From assembly GCF_030655415.1 (NCBI RefSeq), contig NZ_JAURVN010000010.1, positions 92,526 to 156,525 on the forward strand: a stretch of DNA of 64,000 bases. Reading direction: 5' to 3'. The DNA is from Herminiimonas sp. GTDB lineage: Bacteria > Pseudomonadota > Gammaproteobacteria > Burkholderiales > Burkholderiaceae. Shown here piece by piece: positions 9,609 to 19,261 of this stretch. Numbering within the stretch: position 1 is the stretch's first letter; the number at the start of each line of letters is the position of its first letter. The notes beneath the pieces were generated by a model. It was not told the origin of the DNA and did not search any database. It saw nothing but the letters and a program-made list of their open reading frames with translations. Both the position numbers and the translations under genes were made by a program.

Positions 9609-9675
9609 TACGACGGTACGATTTGCCAGTGAAGTGATTTCCGCCAAGTACACCGGAAATTGAATATGCGCATTT

Positions 9676-11046
9676 TTATTCGCTACCGTTTTTTACGATG
9701 CTAAGCGACCTACAATGATGACTATTTTTCGCCAAATACATAGCCTGGTCAGCGTGTTTGAGTAGCTGCTGTTCATCGTCACCGTGCTCGGGATAGAGTG
9801 CGATCCCGATACTCGGGAGGATGTTCAGAATGTGGCCATCTATGCTGTAGGGCTGACTGAGATCGCTGCGGATCTTTTCTGCCACCAACATGGCTTGCTC
9901 CGGCAATGAGATACGTTGGAGCAGCACCACAAACTCATCGCCACCGACGCGCGCGACGGTATCCGACTCGCGCATGCACTGCTTTAAACGCTTGGCAACT
10001 TCTTGCAGCAGGAGGTCGCCGACGTCATGACCAAGAGTATCGTTAACCTGCTTGAACTTATCCAGATCGAGATAGAGCAAAGACAATTTCCCCTGCTCGC
10101 GACGTGCTGTTGCCAGAGCAACTTTCATCCGATCGCACAGGAATCCACGATTAGGTAATTCTGTCAGTTGATCATACTGCGCCATGTGTTGCAGTCGAGC
10201 TTGCATTTGCTGACGTTCGATAGCAGTCGCAATTTGCATCGAAACGAATTGCAGCAACTCTTGATCTTTTTCGCTGTAACAGACGCCGCCCATGTAGCTC
10301 TTGACCATCAGAACGCCGATCATGCCTTTGTGCGATTTGAGTGGAACACCCAGCCAGCAAAATAAATTCGCGTCGACGACAACTCGCAACTCTTCAAGAC
10401 GAGCAGCCATCGTCTCAGGCGTCAGTAGTAGTGGCCGTCCGGTGCGAATAATCTCGGCGCAGAGCGTACCGGCAGCCGGCTTGGATGATTCGGAAGTTTG
10501 ATCAACCTCATCGACACGATAAGGAAAACTCAGCTGATCTTTTTCCTCATCGTAAAGCGTGACGGAAAAATTATCTGCGGGGAGTAGAGAACCGACGATT
10601 TGATGAATCTGTTGAAACAAGGCGATCAGATCCTCGGCAGCGTAAGCCGCTTCGGAAATGCTATACAGCACCGCCTGCATTGATTCGGCTCGTTTGAGTT
10701 CAGTGATGTCGCGCGCAACGCCAATGCGTAATTGGTCGGCCTCGGACCAGCGTGCCGACCACATGATGTTGACGATTTCGCCATCTTTGCGGATGTAGCG
10801 ATTTTCAAAATGAAGTTGTGGTTGGCCAGACATTACCTTGTGCGCCGACTGCTGGGTGCGGCCACGATCTTCTTGCACGATGAGATCGAACATATGCTTG
10901 CCGACCATCTCTTGCGGCGTATACCCAAAAATACGCTCACAGGCGGCACTTGCAAAAACGATACGACTATCAACATCGACCGCGAAAACAGCATCCATCA
11001 AAAGATCAATGTAGCTGTTAATTAGGGCGTGTGATTTTGTTTCCAT
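9676..11046 (-). CDS. PAS-GAF-GGDEF diguanylate cyclase
   Basis: 456 residues, no membrane segment. Domains in order: PAS (about 10-120, RIVFASAACERIFGYTPQEM), GAF (about 140-280, with LCAEIIRTGRPLLL), and GGDEF (about 290-450). The active-site loop reads RVGGDEFVVLL and is intact, so it should make cyclic di-GMP from two GTP. No RxxD inhibitory site is obvious before the loop, and there is no EAL domain. It probably senses a small molecule or redox state in the cytosol. Convergent to the small peptide gene; transcribed away from the cytochrome c gene at 11175. Confidence 0.93.
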   Translation of the reverse strand: METKSHALINSYIDLLMDAVFAVDVDSRIVFASAACERIFGYTPQEMVGKHMFDLIVQEDRGRTQQSAHKVMSGQPQLHFENRYIRKDGEIVNIMWSARWSEADQLRIGVARDITELKRAESMQAVLYSISEAAYAAEDLIALFQQIHQIVGSLLPADNFSVTLYDEEKDQLSFPYRVDEVDQTSESSKPAAGTLCAEIIRTGRPLLLTPETMAARLEELRVVVDANLFCWLGVPLKSHKGMIGVLMVKSYMGGVCYSEKDQELLQFVSMQIATAIERQQMQARLQHMAQYDQLTELPNRGFLCDRMKVALATARREQGKLSLLYLDLDKFKQVNDTLGHDVGDLLLQEVAKRLKQCMRESDTVARVGGDEFVVLLQRISLPEQAMLVAEKIRSDLSQPYSIDGHILNILPSIGIALYPEHGDDEQQLLKHADQAMYLAKNSHHCRSLSIVKNGSE

Positions 11047-11174
11047 GGAAAATTATAGAGCATTAAGATTTTGTTAGTACTGTCTGATTCCATAATTCGA
11101 CACGATGAATATATTGCACTCGTATTGAATTAAAATTACTGATTGGGATGAGTAATAAATATGACACTCAAACA

Positions 11175-11555
11175 ATGAAAAAACAAATATTAATCGCCGT
11201 AGCGCTGAGTTGGAATATATCCATATCCCATGCAGCAGGTGACGCAGTCGCAGGCAAAATCGCGTTTGCAAAATGTGCCAGCTGCCACCAGCTCGGGCCA
11301 TCCGCACGTGGCGCATTTGGTCCGCAACTCAACGCCATCGTTGGCAGACAAGCAGGCAGCAGCAAGGATTTTCAGTATTCAGCAGCAATGAAAAACTCAC
11401 GCATCGTTTGGTCTGAAGCCAGTTTGCGCGCTTTTATTAAAGCGCCGAACGATGTCGTACCGGGTAATAAAATGCGCTTCTATGGTGTCAGCAATGAAAA
11501 GCAGATCGCGGATTTGATTGCGTATTTACGCAAGTTTGATGAGGTCAAAAAATGA
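11175..11555 (+). CDS. secreted class I cytochrome c
   Basis: About 126 residues from the ATG at 11175 (an earlier ATG at 11148 adds nine residues). A signal peptide (MKKQILIAVALSWNISISHA) is followed by one haem site CASCH and a distal Met in GNKMRFYG, the pattern of small mitochondrial-like c-type cytochromes (c2/c550). It carries electrons in the periplasm. The start at 11175 is preferred because the signal peptide then begins with MKK. Divergent from the GGDEF gene; convergent with the hydrolase at 11569, 13 bases away. Confidence 0.9.
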   Translation: MKKQILIAVALSWNISISHAAGDAVAGKIAFAKCASCHQLGPSARGAFGPQLNAIVGRQAGSSKDFQYSAAMKNSRIVWSEASLRAFIKAPNDVVPGNKMRFYGVSNEKQIADLIAYLRKFDEVKK

Positions 11556-11568
11556 GCAATCACGCTGA

Positions 11569-12168
11569 CTAATCAACAAATGAAGCGTCACGTTTTTTAT
11601 GTAACGTATGTGGGGATGACGAAAAGGCATTCGTCATATCGAGCAGATGTTTGAATTGTTGCAGGCCCTGCTCCCAATCGCCCAGTTGCGATTCTGCATT
11701 GATATGCCCTAACGCGCCGGCATTCAAAAACCCGCACCCCCAACTATCTGCCCAGTAAGCCGCCCTATGACTCGCCATCCACGGATCGTCCGTACTGCCG
11801 ATCACGATTGCGGGGCAAGGTAATCTTGCATCGCGCAAGACATCGGCCACGCCGAATTTTTCCGGGTCTGCAGGTGCGACCAGTAATGCGCCAGCCAAAT
11901 TGAAGCTTCCATGATTAGCGGCTTGCAAGGTCGTCAGACAACCAAAGCTGTGCGCAACGATCAATACCGGCTTCTCGGAATTGCTTAATGTCTGCGCCAT
12001 ACGTTGCGACCAGCGCGGCAAATCGGGAGTGCTCCAGTCATCCTGCTCCACCCGTTCAAATGTTGGATACAGTTGTTCCCAGCGTGTTTGCCAATGCGCC
12101 GCGCCGCTGCCATTCAAGCCAGGTACGACCAGCACGCGATAATCGGATAAATTTGGCAGAGTGATCAT
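11569..12168 (-). CDS. RBBP9/YdeN-type serine hydrolase
   Basis: 199 residues, short alpha/beta hydrolase. Oxyanion block VVPGLNGSGAAHWQT, nucleophile elbow AHSFG (Ser near 74) and a late His in GHINAES fit the RBBP9/YdeN family. Natural substrates of this family are poorly known. Its start overlaps the stop of the EAL-like gene by four bases (ATGA), so the two are translationally coupled; it is the last gene of the extended ssu operon. Confidence 0.85.
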   Translation of the reverse strand: MITLPNLSDYRVLVVPGLNGSGAAHWQTRWEQLYPTFERVEQDDWSTPDLPRWSQRMAQTLSNSEKPVLIVAHSFGCLTTLQAANHGSFNLAGALLVAPADPEKFGVADVLRDARLPCPAIVIGSTDDPWMASHRAAYWADSWGCGFLNAGALGHINAESQLGDWEQGLQQFKHLLDMTNAFSSSPHTLHKKRDASFVD

Positions 12169-13022
12169 GCTATGTCAGCCGCGGTGATTGCCGCATGTTC
12201 GGCATCATTCAGTTGCGCAAAACTCGCTTTGGGTTGATCCCACAAATAACCTTGCGCTGTGATGGTCTGTTGCGCTTGTGCACCCAGTCGAATTAATTTG
12301 TCACGTACGGCTATCGTTTCCACGCGTTTGAAAACCACACGAACATTGCGATCTGCAGTCACCTGCAATAGTTTCAGCGCAGCATCTTCATCGGTGATTT
12401 CGCGTACATCAACCTTGATGACATCCGCTTGCACTTGCTGCAGCAATTCCAATCCATGCTGTGCATTCGCTGCATTGACCGCGAGGCGAAAACCATTGCG
12501 ACTGTAGTTATCAGCAACGTAATTCAGCAGGCTGGCTTGATCTGCTTGAATCAAGGGCATTTGCAACACGATCTTCCGATGCGGCAAACCAAGCACATCC
12601 AGCACACGTCGAAATGACATGCCGTGATTGCTATCCACTGCTGCCAGCAAACGCGCATGCACGCTCAAGTACAAATCGATATCAACCAATTCCGGCTGTC
12701 GATAAAAATTGACCGCGTGCAGCAAGCGGCACAGTCTATCCAGTTCTATCGATTGATCGTCTGTGGCTACTGTGTCCAGCAGCTTCCAGATACTCAAGCC
12801 TGAACCGCTTTTGGTATAGCTGCGCATGAAGCCTTGCACACCGACGATTTGATTCGACGCGCCAGCTAAATCGAGTGCGCGTATTGGCTGGAATGCGCTG
12901 GTCAGTGTGGAGTTGAAATAGCGGCCGTGCGCTTGTCCGTTTTCATCCAGCCATAGGCTGGTGTCGGCTTGCGGCGTCGCATGAAGATGCGACAGATATT
13001 CTTGCAATGCGGGGAAAGTCAT
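12165..13022 (-). CDS. degenerate EAL-domain protein at the end of the ssu operon
   Basis: 285 residues, single EAL-like domain. The fold is recognisable (FQPI at 44-47, IKVDV, AQGYLWDQP) but catalytic positions are replaced: the EAL signature reads VQG (62-64), the LEITE Glu becomes Gln (VLQMP), DDFG becomes NAAN, and the Glu of AEGVE becomes Lys (FKRVE). It cannot bind metal as active cyclic-di-GMP phosphodiesterases do, so a sensing or structural role is inferred. Start supported by AAAGGAAG. It lies 68 bases after ssuF and overlaps the hydrolase gene. Confidence 0.82.
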   Translation of the reverse strand: MTFPALQEYLSHLHATPQADTSLWLDENGQAHGRYFNSTLTSAFQPIRALDLAGASNQIVGVQGFMRSYTKSGSGLSIWKLLDTVATDDQSIELDRLCRLLHAVNFYRQPELVDIDLYLSVHARLLAAVDSNHGMSFRRVLDVLGLPHRKIVLQMPLIQADQASLLNYVADNYSRNGFRLAVNAANAQHGLELLQQVQADVIKVDVREITDEDAALKLLQVTADRNVRVVFKRVETIAVRDKLIRLGAQAQQTITAQGYLWDQPKASFAQLNDAEHAAITAADIA

Positions 13023-13089
13023 GATGATCTTCCTTTATCCGCAGAGCGCGTCCCAAGTAGAATTCAGGACGCGATCTGGATACGTGAAC

Positions 13090-13308
13090 TTACAGCAGTT
13101 TGGCGATCGATACTTCCGTCGCCTTTACCAGCGCAACAACTTCTGTGCCGATTTGCAATTCGAGATCTTTGACCGAACGGGTTGTGATGACTGAGGTAAC
13201 GATACCTGCTGGTGTTTCGACATCAACTTCTGATACGACGTCACCGAGAATGATGTTGCTGATCTTGCCTTTGAATTGATTGCGGGCGTTGATTTTATCG
13301 ATGCTCAT
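13090..13308 (-). CDS. ssuF: TOBE-domain molybdopterin-binding-like protein (SsuF type)
   Basis: 72 residues, one Mop/TOBE domain (ARNQFKGKISNIILGDVVSE, then the VTSVITTRS and GTEVVALVKATEV blocks). In pseudomonads a gene of this kind, ssuF, ends the ssuEADCBF operon; its biochemical role in sulfonate use is unclear, and Mop domains usually bind molybdate. The gene order here matches that operon. Ribosome site AAGGAAA precedes the ATG. Confidence 0.85.
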   Translation of the reverse strand: MSIDKINARNQFKGKISNIILGDVVSEVDVETPAGIVTSVITTRSVKDLELQIGTEVVALVKATEVSIAKLL

Positions 13309-13379
13309 GATTTTTTCCTTGATGGAGTTGTAAGTTAAAAAATGTGACTCAAAATTAAAAATGAATACTTAAAGAATAA

Positions 13380-14207
13380 TTAGACGGCCCACGCAAACTG
13401 ATGCACAGACTTCAGCAGCGACAAGTCGCCCAAAGAAGAATCAAGATCAGTTGCAGATACCGGTTGTTGCAGTACGCGTGACAAAATTTGTTCTTCCAGT
13501 TGTGCAAAGACCAGATTGCCGCGTGTGCGTGGTCTTGCCAACGAGATGCGTTCATCCAACGTGATGCGACCGTCCTCGATCAGGACTACGCGGTCAGCCA
13601 AGGCGATCGCTTCCTGCACGTCATGCGTAACCAGCAAGGCAGTAAATCCGCGTTGCTGCCACAGTGTTTCAATCAATTGCTGCATCTCGATACGTGTTAG
13701 CGCATCGAGCGCACCTAATGGTTCATCGAGCAATAGCAGTTCAGGATCGTGTACCAAGGCGCGCGCCAGTGCGACACGTTGACGTTGACCGCCTGACAGC
13801 ACGGCAGGCCATTCACCAGCGCGTTCTTCCAGTCCAACTTGCTTCAATGAATTCAGCGCACTATCTTTTTTTGGCAAACCGAGTGCGACGTTATCGAGCA
13901 CGCGCTTCCACGGCAACAGACGCGAATCCTGAAACATGATGCGTGTCTCCGGACGTTTGGTGCCGTCACCAAATACCAGCGAACCTTCATCAGAAGTTTC
14001 CAGTTCTGCGATCAGGCGCAGCAAGGTGCTTTTACCGCAACCGCTGCGACCAACGACGGCAACAAATTCGCCTGGTTCCAGAATCAAATCGACGGACTTC
14101 AATACCTCGCGGCCTGCATACGATTTGAACAAACCCTGAACTGCGACACGGATACCGCGTTTCGCGATTGCCTGTACATTCTTTTGTTCGACTTGATTAC
14201 TTTGCAT
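13380..14207 (-). CDS. ssuB: aliphatic sulfonate ABC transporter ATP-binding protein
   Basis: 275 residues. Walker [10 protein letters not shown], signature LSGGQRQR, Walker [13 protein letters not shown], and switch LVTHDVQEA are all present. It powers sulfonate import through SsuC. It is about 20 residues longer than the E. coli protein, with extra N- and C-terminal ends. GAGGAAA precedes the ATG; 21 bases after ssuC. Confidence 0.93.
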   Translation of the reverse strand: MQSNQVEQKNVQAIAKRGIRVAVQGLFKSYAGREVLKSVDLILEPGEFVAVVGRSGCGKSTLLRLIAELETSDEGSLVFGDGTKRPETRIMFQDSRLLPWKRVLDNVALGLPKKDSALNSLKQVGLEERAGEWPAVLSGGQRQRVALARALVHDPELLLLDEPLGALDALTRIEMQQLIETLWQQRGFTALLVTHDVQEAIALADRVVLIEDGRITLDERISLARPRTRGNLVFAQLEEQILSRVLQQPVSATDLDSSLGDLSLLKSVHQFAWAV

Positions 14208-14228
14208 ATGTGTTTTCCTCTATGCCGA

Positions 14229-15059
14229 TCAGTGTCGGTAACCTGGATGCCAGCGCAACCAGTACCGCTCTAATAAACGGGAGACCACATCAGCCAGTTT
14301 TCCCAATAATGCGTAAAGCAGGATGCCGACCAGCACGACATCAGTCTGCAAAAATTCACGCGCATTCATCGTCATGTAGCCGATGCCAGATTGTGCAGCG
14401 ATGGTTTCCGCCACGATCAGCAATACCCAAACCAAGCCAAGTGAAAAACGTACGCCAACCAAAATCGATGGCAAAGCACCCGGCAGGATCACATCGCGAT
14501 ACAGCGGCCAGCCTGACAGACCGTAGCTCTTCGCCATTTCGATCAAGCCTTTATCAACCGAACGTATGCCGTGAAAGGTATTCAGATAAACCGGAAAAAA
14601 TACGCCCACTGCGACCAGAAAAATCTTTGAAGTTTCTTCAATACCGAACCACAGAATCACCAATGGAATCAGTGCCAGCGCTGGAATATTGCGGATCATT
14701 TGGAAGGTCGTATCGAGCAGCGTCTCAGCAGTTTTGAACGTGCCAGTCAACAAGCCGAACAACAAGCCCAGTCCACCACCGACGGCAAAGCTGACGGTCG
14801 CACGCCACAGACTGACATTGACGTGCTTCCACAATTCACCTGAGAGAGCCAGATCCCACGCAGCTTTTGCGACTGCAAATGGTTCCGGCAAAATGCGGCT
14901 AGACAACCAGCCCACGTGTGCCGCAACTTGCCAAACTGTGAGCAGCAAGACCGGGACTATCCACGGCAAGATGCGCGACAAAGACGTTGCGCGCCAGGTC
15001 GAAGCAGGCTTGCGTATCGCCGTATTGCTAATGGTCGGAGGTGAAAGAACAGCACTCAT
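14229..15059 (-). CDS. ssuC: aliphatic sulfonate ABC transporter permease
   Basis: 276 residues, about six membrane helices. The EAA-loop reads EMAKSYGLSGWPLYRDVILPGALPS without exceeding the usual spacing. The protein forms the inner-membrane channel for alkanesulfonates or taurine-like compounds. Start supported by AGGAG, 12 bases after ssuD. Assignment to Ssu rather than the related Nit/Tau permeases rests on the adjoining ssuD and ssuE. Confidence 0.93.
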   Translation of the reverse strand: MSAVLSPPTISNTAIRKPASTWRATSLSRILPWIVPVLLLTVWQVAAHVGWLSSRILPEPFAVAKAAWDLALSGELWKHVNVSLWRATVSFAVGGGLGLLFGLLTGTFKTAETLLDTTFQMIRNIPALALIPLVILWFGIEETSKIFLVAVGVFFPVYLNTFHGIRSVDKGLIEMAKSYGLSGWPLYRDVILPGALPSILVGVRFSLGLVWVLLIVAETIAAQSGIGYMTMNAREFLQTDVVLVGILLYALLGKLADVVSRLLERYWLRWHPGYRH

Positions 15060-15071
15060 GATCTTGTGCTC

Positions 15072-16226
15072 CTAGCTCTGCGAAGCTTTAGGCAAGATGT
15101 CATTCGAAATGACTTCACCAAACGGGCCAGTTAATACCGCGTCACCCGAACGTGCCTTGCCTTTGCCCAGCAGCGGGAATACCAGTTCAGCAAAACGATA
15201 TGATTCTTCCAGATGCGGATAGCCGGACAGGATGAAAGTCTCGATGCCGAGATCCGCATATTCCTGCATGCGTGCGGCCACCGTTTCGGCATCGCCAACC
15301 AATGCAGTACCCGCGCCGCCACGTACCAGGCCAACTCCGGCCCACAGGTTTGGCGATACTTCGAGCTTGTCTCTTTTGCCGCCGTGCAGCGCAGCCATGC
15401 GACGCTGTCCTTCAGAATCCATCTTGTTGAATGAAGCCTGTGCGCGTGCGATCAAGTCATCATCAACGTACTGGATCAATTCATCGGCGGCCTTCCATGC
15501 TTCTTCATTCGTTTCGCGCACAATGACGTGCAAGCGAATACCAAACTTCAATGTGCGGCCGTGCTTGGCTGCACGTTCACGCATGTCGGTGATTTTTTCT
15601 GCAACCGCTGCTGGAGGTTCACCCCATGTCAAATAGACGTCCACTTGTTCTGCAGCGAGTTCGTGCGCAGCTGGTGACGAGCCACCAAAGTACAGCGGTG
15701 GATACGGTTTTTGAATTGATGGATACAAGGTCTTGGCACCCTTGACCTGAATATGTTTGCCTTCAAAATCAAAGCCGGCATCCCCGCCCTCACCTGCCAG
15801 CGATGCACGCCATACTTTCAAAAATTCATCGGAAATTTCATAACGCTCTGCATGATCTGCGTGCAGGCCATCGGCTTCCATTTCAGCCTGATCGCCACCG
15901 GTCACGACATTGATCAACAAGCGACCTTTGGACAAGCGATCGAAGGTTGCTGCCATGCGCACGGCCAAACCAGGTGTACTCAAACCCGGACGCACTGCGA
16001 CCAGAAATTTCAATTGTTTGGTTTCGCCTATCAGGCTCGATGCGACGACCCATGCGTCTTCGCATGAACGGCCGGTTGGCAATAACACACCGTCGTAACC
16101 GAGCGTGTCAGCGGCAACAGCTACCTGCTTCAAATAATCAAAATCGACCTGACGTGCACCTTTCGAGGTACCCAGATAACGACTGTCGCCGTGCGTTGGC
16201 AAAAACCAGAATACGTTCAAACTCAT
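15072..16226 (-). CDS. ssuD: FMNH2-dependent alkanesulfonate monooxygenase
   Basis: 384 residues, the usual SsuD length. A luciferase-like TIM barrel (starts [16 protein letters not shown]) that oxidises alkanesulfonates to an aldehyde plus sulfite, using FMNH2 from SsuE and oxygen. Characteristic blocks: [56 protein letters not shown] and [20 protein letters not shown]. Start supported by AAGGGA. The sulfite formed enters cysteine synthesis. Confidence 0.96.
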   Translation of the reverse strand: MSLNVFWFLPTHGDSRYLGTSKGARQVDFDYLKQVAVAADTLGYDGVLLPTGRSCEDAWVVASSLIGETKQLKFLVAVRPGLSTPGLAVRMAATFDRLSKGRLLINVVTGGDQAEMEADGLHADHAERYEISDEFLKVWRASLAGEGGDAGFDFEGKHIQVKGAKTLYPSIQKPYPPLYFGGSSPAAHELAAEQVDVYLTWGEPPAAVAEKITDMRERAAKHGRTLKFGIRLHVIVRETNEEAWKAADELIQYVDDDLIARAQASFNKMDSEGQRRMAALHGGKRDKLEVSPNLWAGVGLVRGGAGTALVGDAETVAARMQEYADLGIETFILSGYPHLEESYRFAELVFPLLGKGKARSGDAVLTGPFGEVISNDILPKASQS

Positions 16227-16287
16227 GATCCAAATCCCTTAAGACTTCCGCACTGCAAAATAACAGTGCGGTTTGTTGCATAGACTC

Positions 16288-17262
16288 TTACTTGATCAAC
16301 ACTGCATCCTTGACCACGATTTTTTTCGGAATCAATTTCAGTTCTGCAAATACATCCGCAATCTTTTGCTGCTCGGCGATCACTGTCGGCGAGACGGGTT
16401 TCACGCCATACGAATAACGTTTAGTCGCTAACTCAACGGTTGGTCGATCAAGACCGGTTTGCGCCGCAAGAATGGTTGCAACTTCATCCTGGTTACGTGC
16501 GCCCCATTGATCGATACGATTCAATTCATCCAACAGGATTTCGACGATCTTCGGATTTTTTTCTGCGTAAGTACGTGATGCGAGGAAGAACTGATGATTC
16601 GCGACCAGACCAGTGCCATCGGCCAGAATGCGTGCACCTAGTTGTTTTTCAGCAGCGGCGAGGAATGGATCCCAGATCACCCATGCGTCGATGCTGCCGC
16701 GTTCAAACGCAGCGCGTGCATCTGCAGGAGCGAGGAAAAGAATTTCGATATCTTTGTAGGCAAGGCCGGCTTTTTCCAGCGCCTTGACCAACAGGTAATG
16801 CACGTTTGAACCTTTGTTCAACGCGACTTTTTTACCTTTTAAATCAGCGACAGTTTTGAGTGTCGAATTTTTAGGAACGATGATCGCTTCAGCAGTTGGT
16901 GCTGGTGGTTCGTTACCTACATAAACCAGATTGGCGCCAGCAGCTTGCGCGAAAATCGGTGGCGCTTCGCCAGCAGTACCGAAGTCGATGCTGCCTACGT
17001 TCAAACCTTCCAGCAAGACAGGACCCGCGGTGAACTCATTCCACTTCACTTCTATGCCTTCAGGCGCGAGACGTTTTTCCAAGGTGCCACGGCCTTTGAG
17101 AATAACCAGAGTGCCGTACTTTTGATAACCAATGCGCAGCACACCTTTGGTTTGCGCCGATGCCAGATTTGGCAAGCCAACCGTCAATGCGCCGACTGCG
17201 GCTGCAGACAGCAAGCCCAAGGTACGGCGCTTGGCATTGTGTTTGTCGTTTGAAATCGTCAT
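16288..17262 (-). CDS. ssuA: aliphatic sulfonate ABC transporter substrate-binding protein
   Basis: About 324 residues from the ATG at 17262. A twin-arginine-like or Sec signal is visible (KRRTLGLLSAAAVGALTVG, cleavage after ASA), then a periplasmic binding fold (LRIGYQKYGTLVILKGRGTL, later GNEPPAPTAEAIIVP). It delivers sulfonates to SsuBC. The start at 17262 is preferred over a TTG at 17283 because AAGGAA lies just upstream. Second gene of the ssu block. Confidence 0.94.
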   Translation of the reverse strand: MTISNDKHNAKRRTLGLLSAAAVGALTVGLPNLASAQTKGVLRIGYQKYGTLVILKGRGTLEKRLAPEGIEVKWNEFTAGPVLLEGLNVGSIDFGTAGEAPPIFAQAAGANLVYVGNEPPAPTAEAIIVPKNSTLKTVADLKGKKVALNKGSNVHYLLVKALEKAGLAYKDIEILFLAPADARAAFERGSIDAWVIWDPFLAAAEKQLGARILADGTGLVANHQFFLASRTYAEKNPKIVEILLDELNRIDQWGARNQDEVATILAAQTGLDRPTVELATKRYSYGVKPVSPTVIAEQQKIADVFAELKLIPKKIVVKDAVLIK

Positions 17263-17377
17263 GTCGTTTTCCTTATCACGCAAATTTTGAGCAAAAGAAT
17301 TCCCGGCTATGCATGTGCATGGCTTTTTTTACGGGATTGAGATAGTTAGAGCAGACCTGCTTGCGCAGGCGATAGAC

Positions 17378-17968
17378 TTAAACGCTACATCGCACGCTGG
17401 AGAACGGAATTGAATCGAAGGTATTCAAAGACACTTCGCTCAATGCAAACAAACTATTGGATAAATTTTCTATGCCATCGCTGACACGTTTGGCAATCGC
17501 CGGATCCAATGTCAAACCTTGTTCAGCCGACCAATTGATTTGCTGATCGGTTGCATAAATACTAGGCAGAACATGCTTGGCATCCAGTGCTGACAAAACC
17601 GGACGCAAGCCATAATCCAGTGCCAACATGTGTGACTGACTACCACCGGTCGCCAATGGCAACACCAACTTGCCATTCAAACCATCCTGCGGCAACAAGT
17701 CGAGAAAGGCTTTGAGTATTCCGCTATATGCGGCCTTGTACACCGGCGTCGCAATCACAACTGCATCCGCGTGAGCGACCTGCTCTCTTGCCACTTTCAA
17801 TTCTGCGTCGTTGAAGTCCGCATGCACCAGCGCTTGCGCTGGCAGATCACGGACATGCAGCTTCACATAACGATGGCCGAGTAATGCAAGCCTTTCACCA
17901 ACGTGATGCAGCAAGCGGGTAGAACGAGACGGTGTGGATGGACTACCCGCGAGCAACAAGATATTCAT
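17378..17968 (-). CDS. ssuE: NADPH-dependent FMN reductase for alkanesulfonate oxidation
   Basis: 196 residues, flavodoxin-like. The phosphate loop GSPSTPSRST and the ATPVYKAAYSGILKAFLDLL block are typical of SsuE. It supplies FMNH2 to SsuD in the cytoplasm. It starts 36 bases after the sbp stop on the same strand, with no terminator between, so sbp and ssu genes are probably one transcript. 115 bases separate it from ssuA. Confidence 0.94.
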   Translation of the reverse strand: MNILLLAGSPSTPSRSTRLLHHVGERLALLGHRYVKLHVRDLPAQALVHADFNDAELKVAREQVAHADAVVIATPVYKAAYSGILKAFLDLLPQDGLNGKLVLPLATGGSQSHMLALDYGLRPVLSALDAKHVLPSIYATDQQINWSAEQGLTLDPAIAKRVSDGIENLSNSLFALSEVSLNTFDSIPFSSVRCSV

Positions 17969-18004
17969 TTCTATTCCAAGATGAATTAAATTACATTCAG
18001 TAGA

Positions 18005-19009
18005 TTATTTTTTGCCTGGTTGATAAATTTGATCAAACACGCCGCCATCAGAGAAATGCTTCTTCTGTGCCGCTGTCCAGCCACCAACATCAGCAATCGT
18101 GTAGAGCTTCACTTTTGGAAATTGAGCTGCATATTTTTTCGCTACTTTTTCATCTGTAGGACGATAGTAGTTTTGCGCTGCAATTTCTTGACCTTCAGGC
18201 GAGTACAGGTATTGCAAGTAAGCTTCAGCTACTTTACGTGTGCCACGACGATCAACAACTTTGTCGACAACAGCAACTGGCGGTTCAGCCAGGATGCTCG
18301 ATGAAGGCGCTACGATTTCAACTTTGTCCGGGCCGAGTTCTTTGATCGCCAGGATTGCTTCGTTTTCCCAAGCCAGCAATACGTCGCCGATACCGCGCTC
18401 AACGAAAGTAGTGGTTGATCCACGTGCGCCAGAATCAAGAACTGGGACGTTTTTGTACAGTTTGGAGATGAATTCAGTCGCTGTTGCTTCTGTGCCGCCT
18501 GGTTGTTTCAATGCATACAACCATGCTGCCAAATGGTTCCAGCGAGCGCCGCCCGATGTTTTTGGATTTGGCGTGATAACTGATACGCCTGGTTTCACCA
18601 GATCGTTCCAATCTTTGATGCCTTTAGGGTTGCCTTTACGGACCAGGAATACGATGGTCGATGTGTAAGGTGAGCTGTTGTGCGGCAAACGTTTTTGCCA
18701 ATCTTTGTTCAGCAAACCGTGATCCGCAATCGCGTCGATGTCGTATGCCAGAGCCAGGGTTACGACGTCTGCTTCCAGACCATCAATCACTGCACGACCT
18801 TGTTTACCGGAACCGCCATGCGATGCTTTTGCTTTGACGTCGTCACCGGTTTTTGCTTTCCACTCTTTAGCGAAAGCCTTGTTGAAATCCTGATACAGTT
18901 CACGCGTTGGATCGTAAGAGACGTTCAACAACGAGACTTCTGCAGCATGAATAGTTGGTGCAATCAATGCAAGTGCGAAGGCAGTGCCAATCAATTTTTT
19001 AAGCAACAT
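18005..19009 (-). CDS. sbp: periplasmic sulfate-binding protein
   Basis: 334 residues with signal peptide ([20 protein letters not shown], cut near AEV). Binding-fold blocks typical of Sbp/CysP are present: [56 protein letters not shown] and [25 protein letters not shown]. It should feed the CysTWA permease encoded 10 kb away. It heads the sulfonate operon here. AAGGGGA precedes the ATG. Sulfate versus thiosulfate preference cannot be told. Confidence 0.95.
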   Translation of the reverse strand: MLLKKLIGTAFALALIAPTIHAAEVSLLNVSYDPTRELYQDFNKAFAKEWKAKTGDDVKAKASHGGSGKQGRAVIDGLEADVVTLALAYDIDAIADHGLLNKDWQKRLPHNSSPYTSTIVFLVRKGNPKGIKDWNDLVKPGVSVITPNPKTSGGARWNHLAAWLYALKQPGGTEATATEFISKLYKNVPVLDSGARGSTTTFVERGIGDVLLAWENEAILAIKELGPDKVEIVAPSSSILAEPPVAVVDKVVDRRGTRKVAEAYLQYLYSPEGQEIAAQNYYRPTDEKVAKKYAAQFPKVKLYTIADVGGWTAAQKKHFSDGGVFDQIYQPGKK

Positions 19010-19092
19010 TTAATTTCCCCTTGGGCATTTCGTTTCTGAGGGTTGAAGATTAAATTGCTGTAAAAAAAAGCGACACGAATTGTTTCATCGTT

Positions 19093-19115
19093 CCTTATGC
19101 GTTTTACGCATAAGG
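19093..19115. promoter_or_regulatory. perfect 9-bp inverted repeat upstream of sbp
   Basis: CCTTATGCG-TTTTA-CGCATAAGG, 84 bases before the sbp start. On the plus strand a T-run follows, so it resembles a terminator for plus-strand transcripts, but no plus gene precedes it. On the minus strand no T-run follows. An operator for a dimeric regulator of sulfur genes is the better reading; part of the arm (ATAAGGA...ACGA) recurs near cysT at 7719-7731. Confidence 0.5.
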
Positions 19116-19261
19116 ATTTTTTTCAAGTCATCAGGAAATATCACGCTTCATGCATAAATCGTTTGATGCAGGTGCGCGTATAAGCTAATGCGCAGAGTGT
19201 AGAGAGACCTTTGTGTACGTTTGCTGACGTGGATAAAAATCGTTGAATAGAACGTGGAAAT

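Noticed and set aside
19093..19115. Inverted repeat read as a plus-strand terminator
   Set aside because: It has a T-run on the plus strand, but all genes within several kb upstream on that strand are absent; an operator is more likely.
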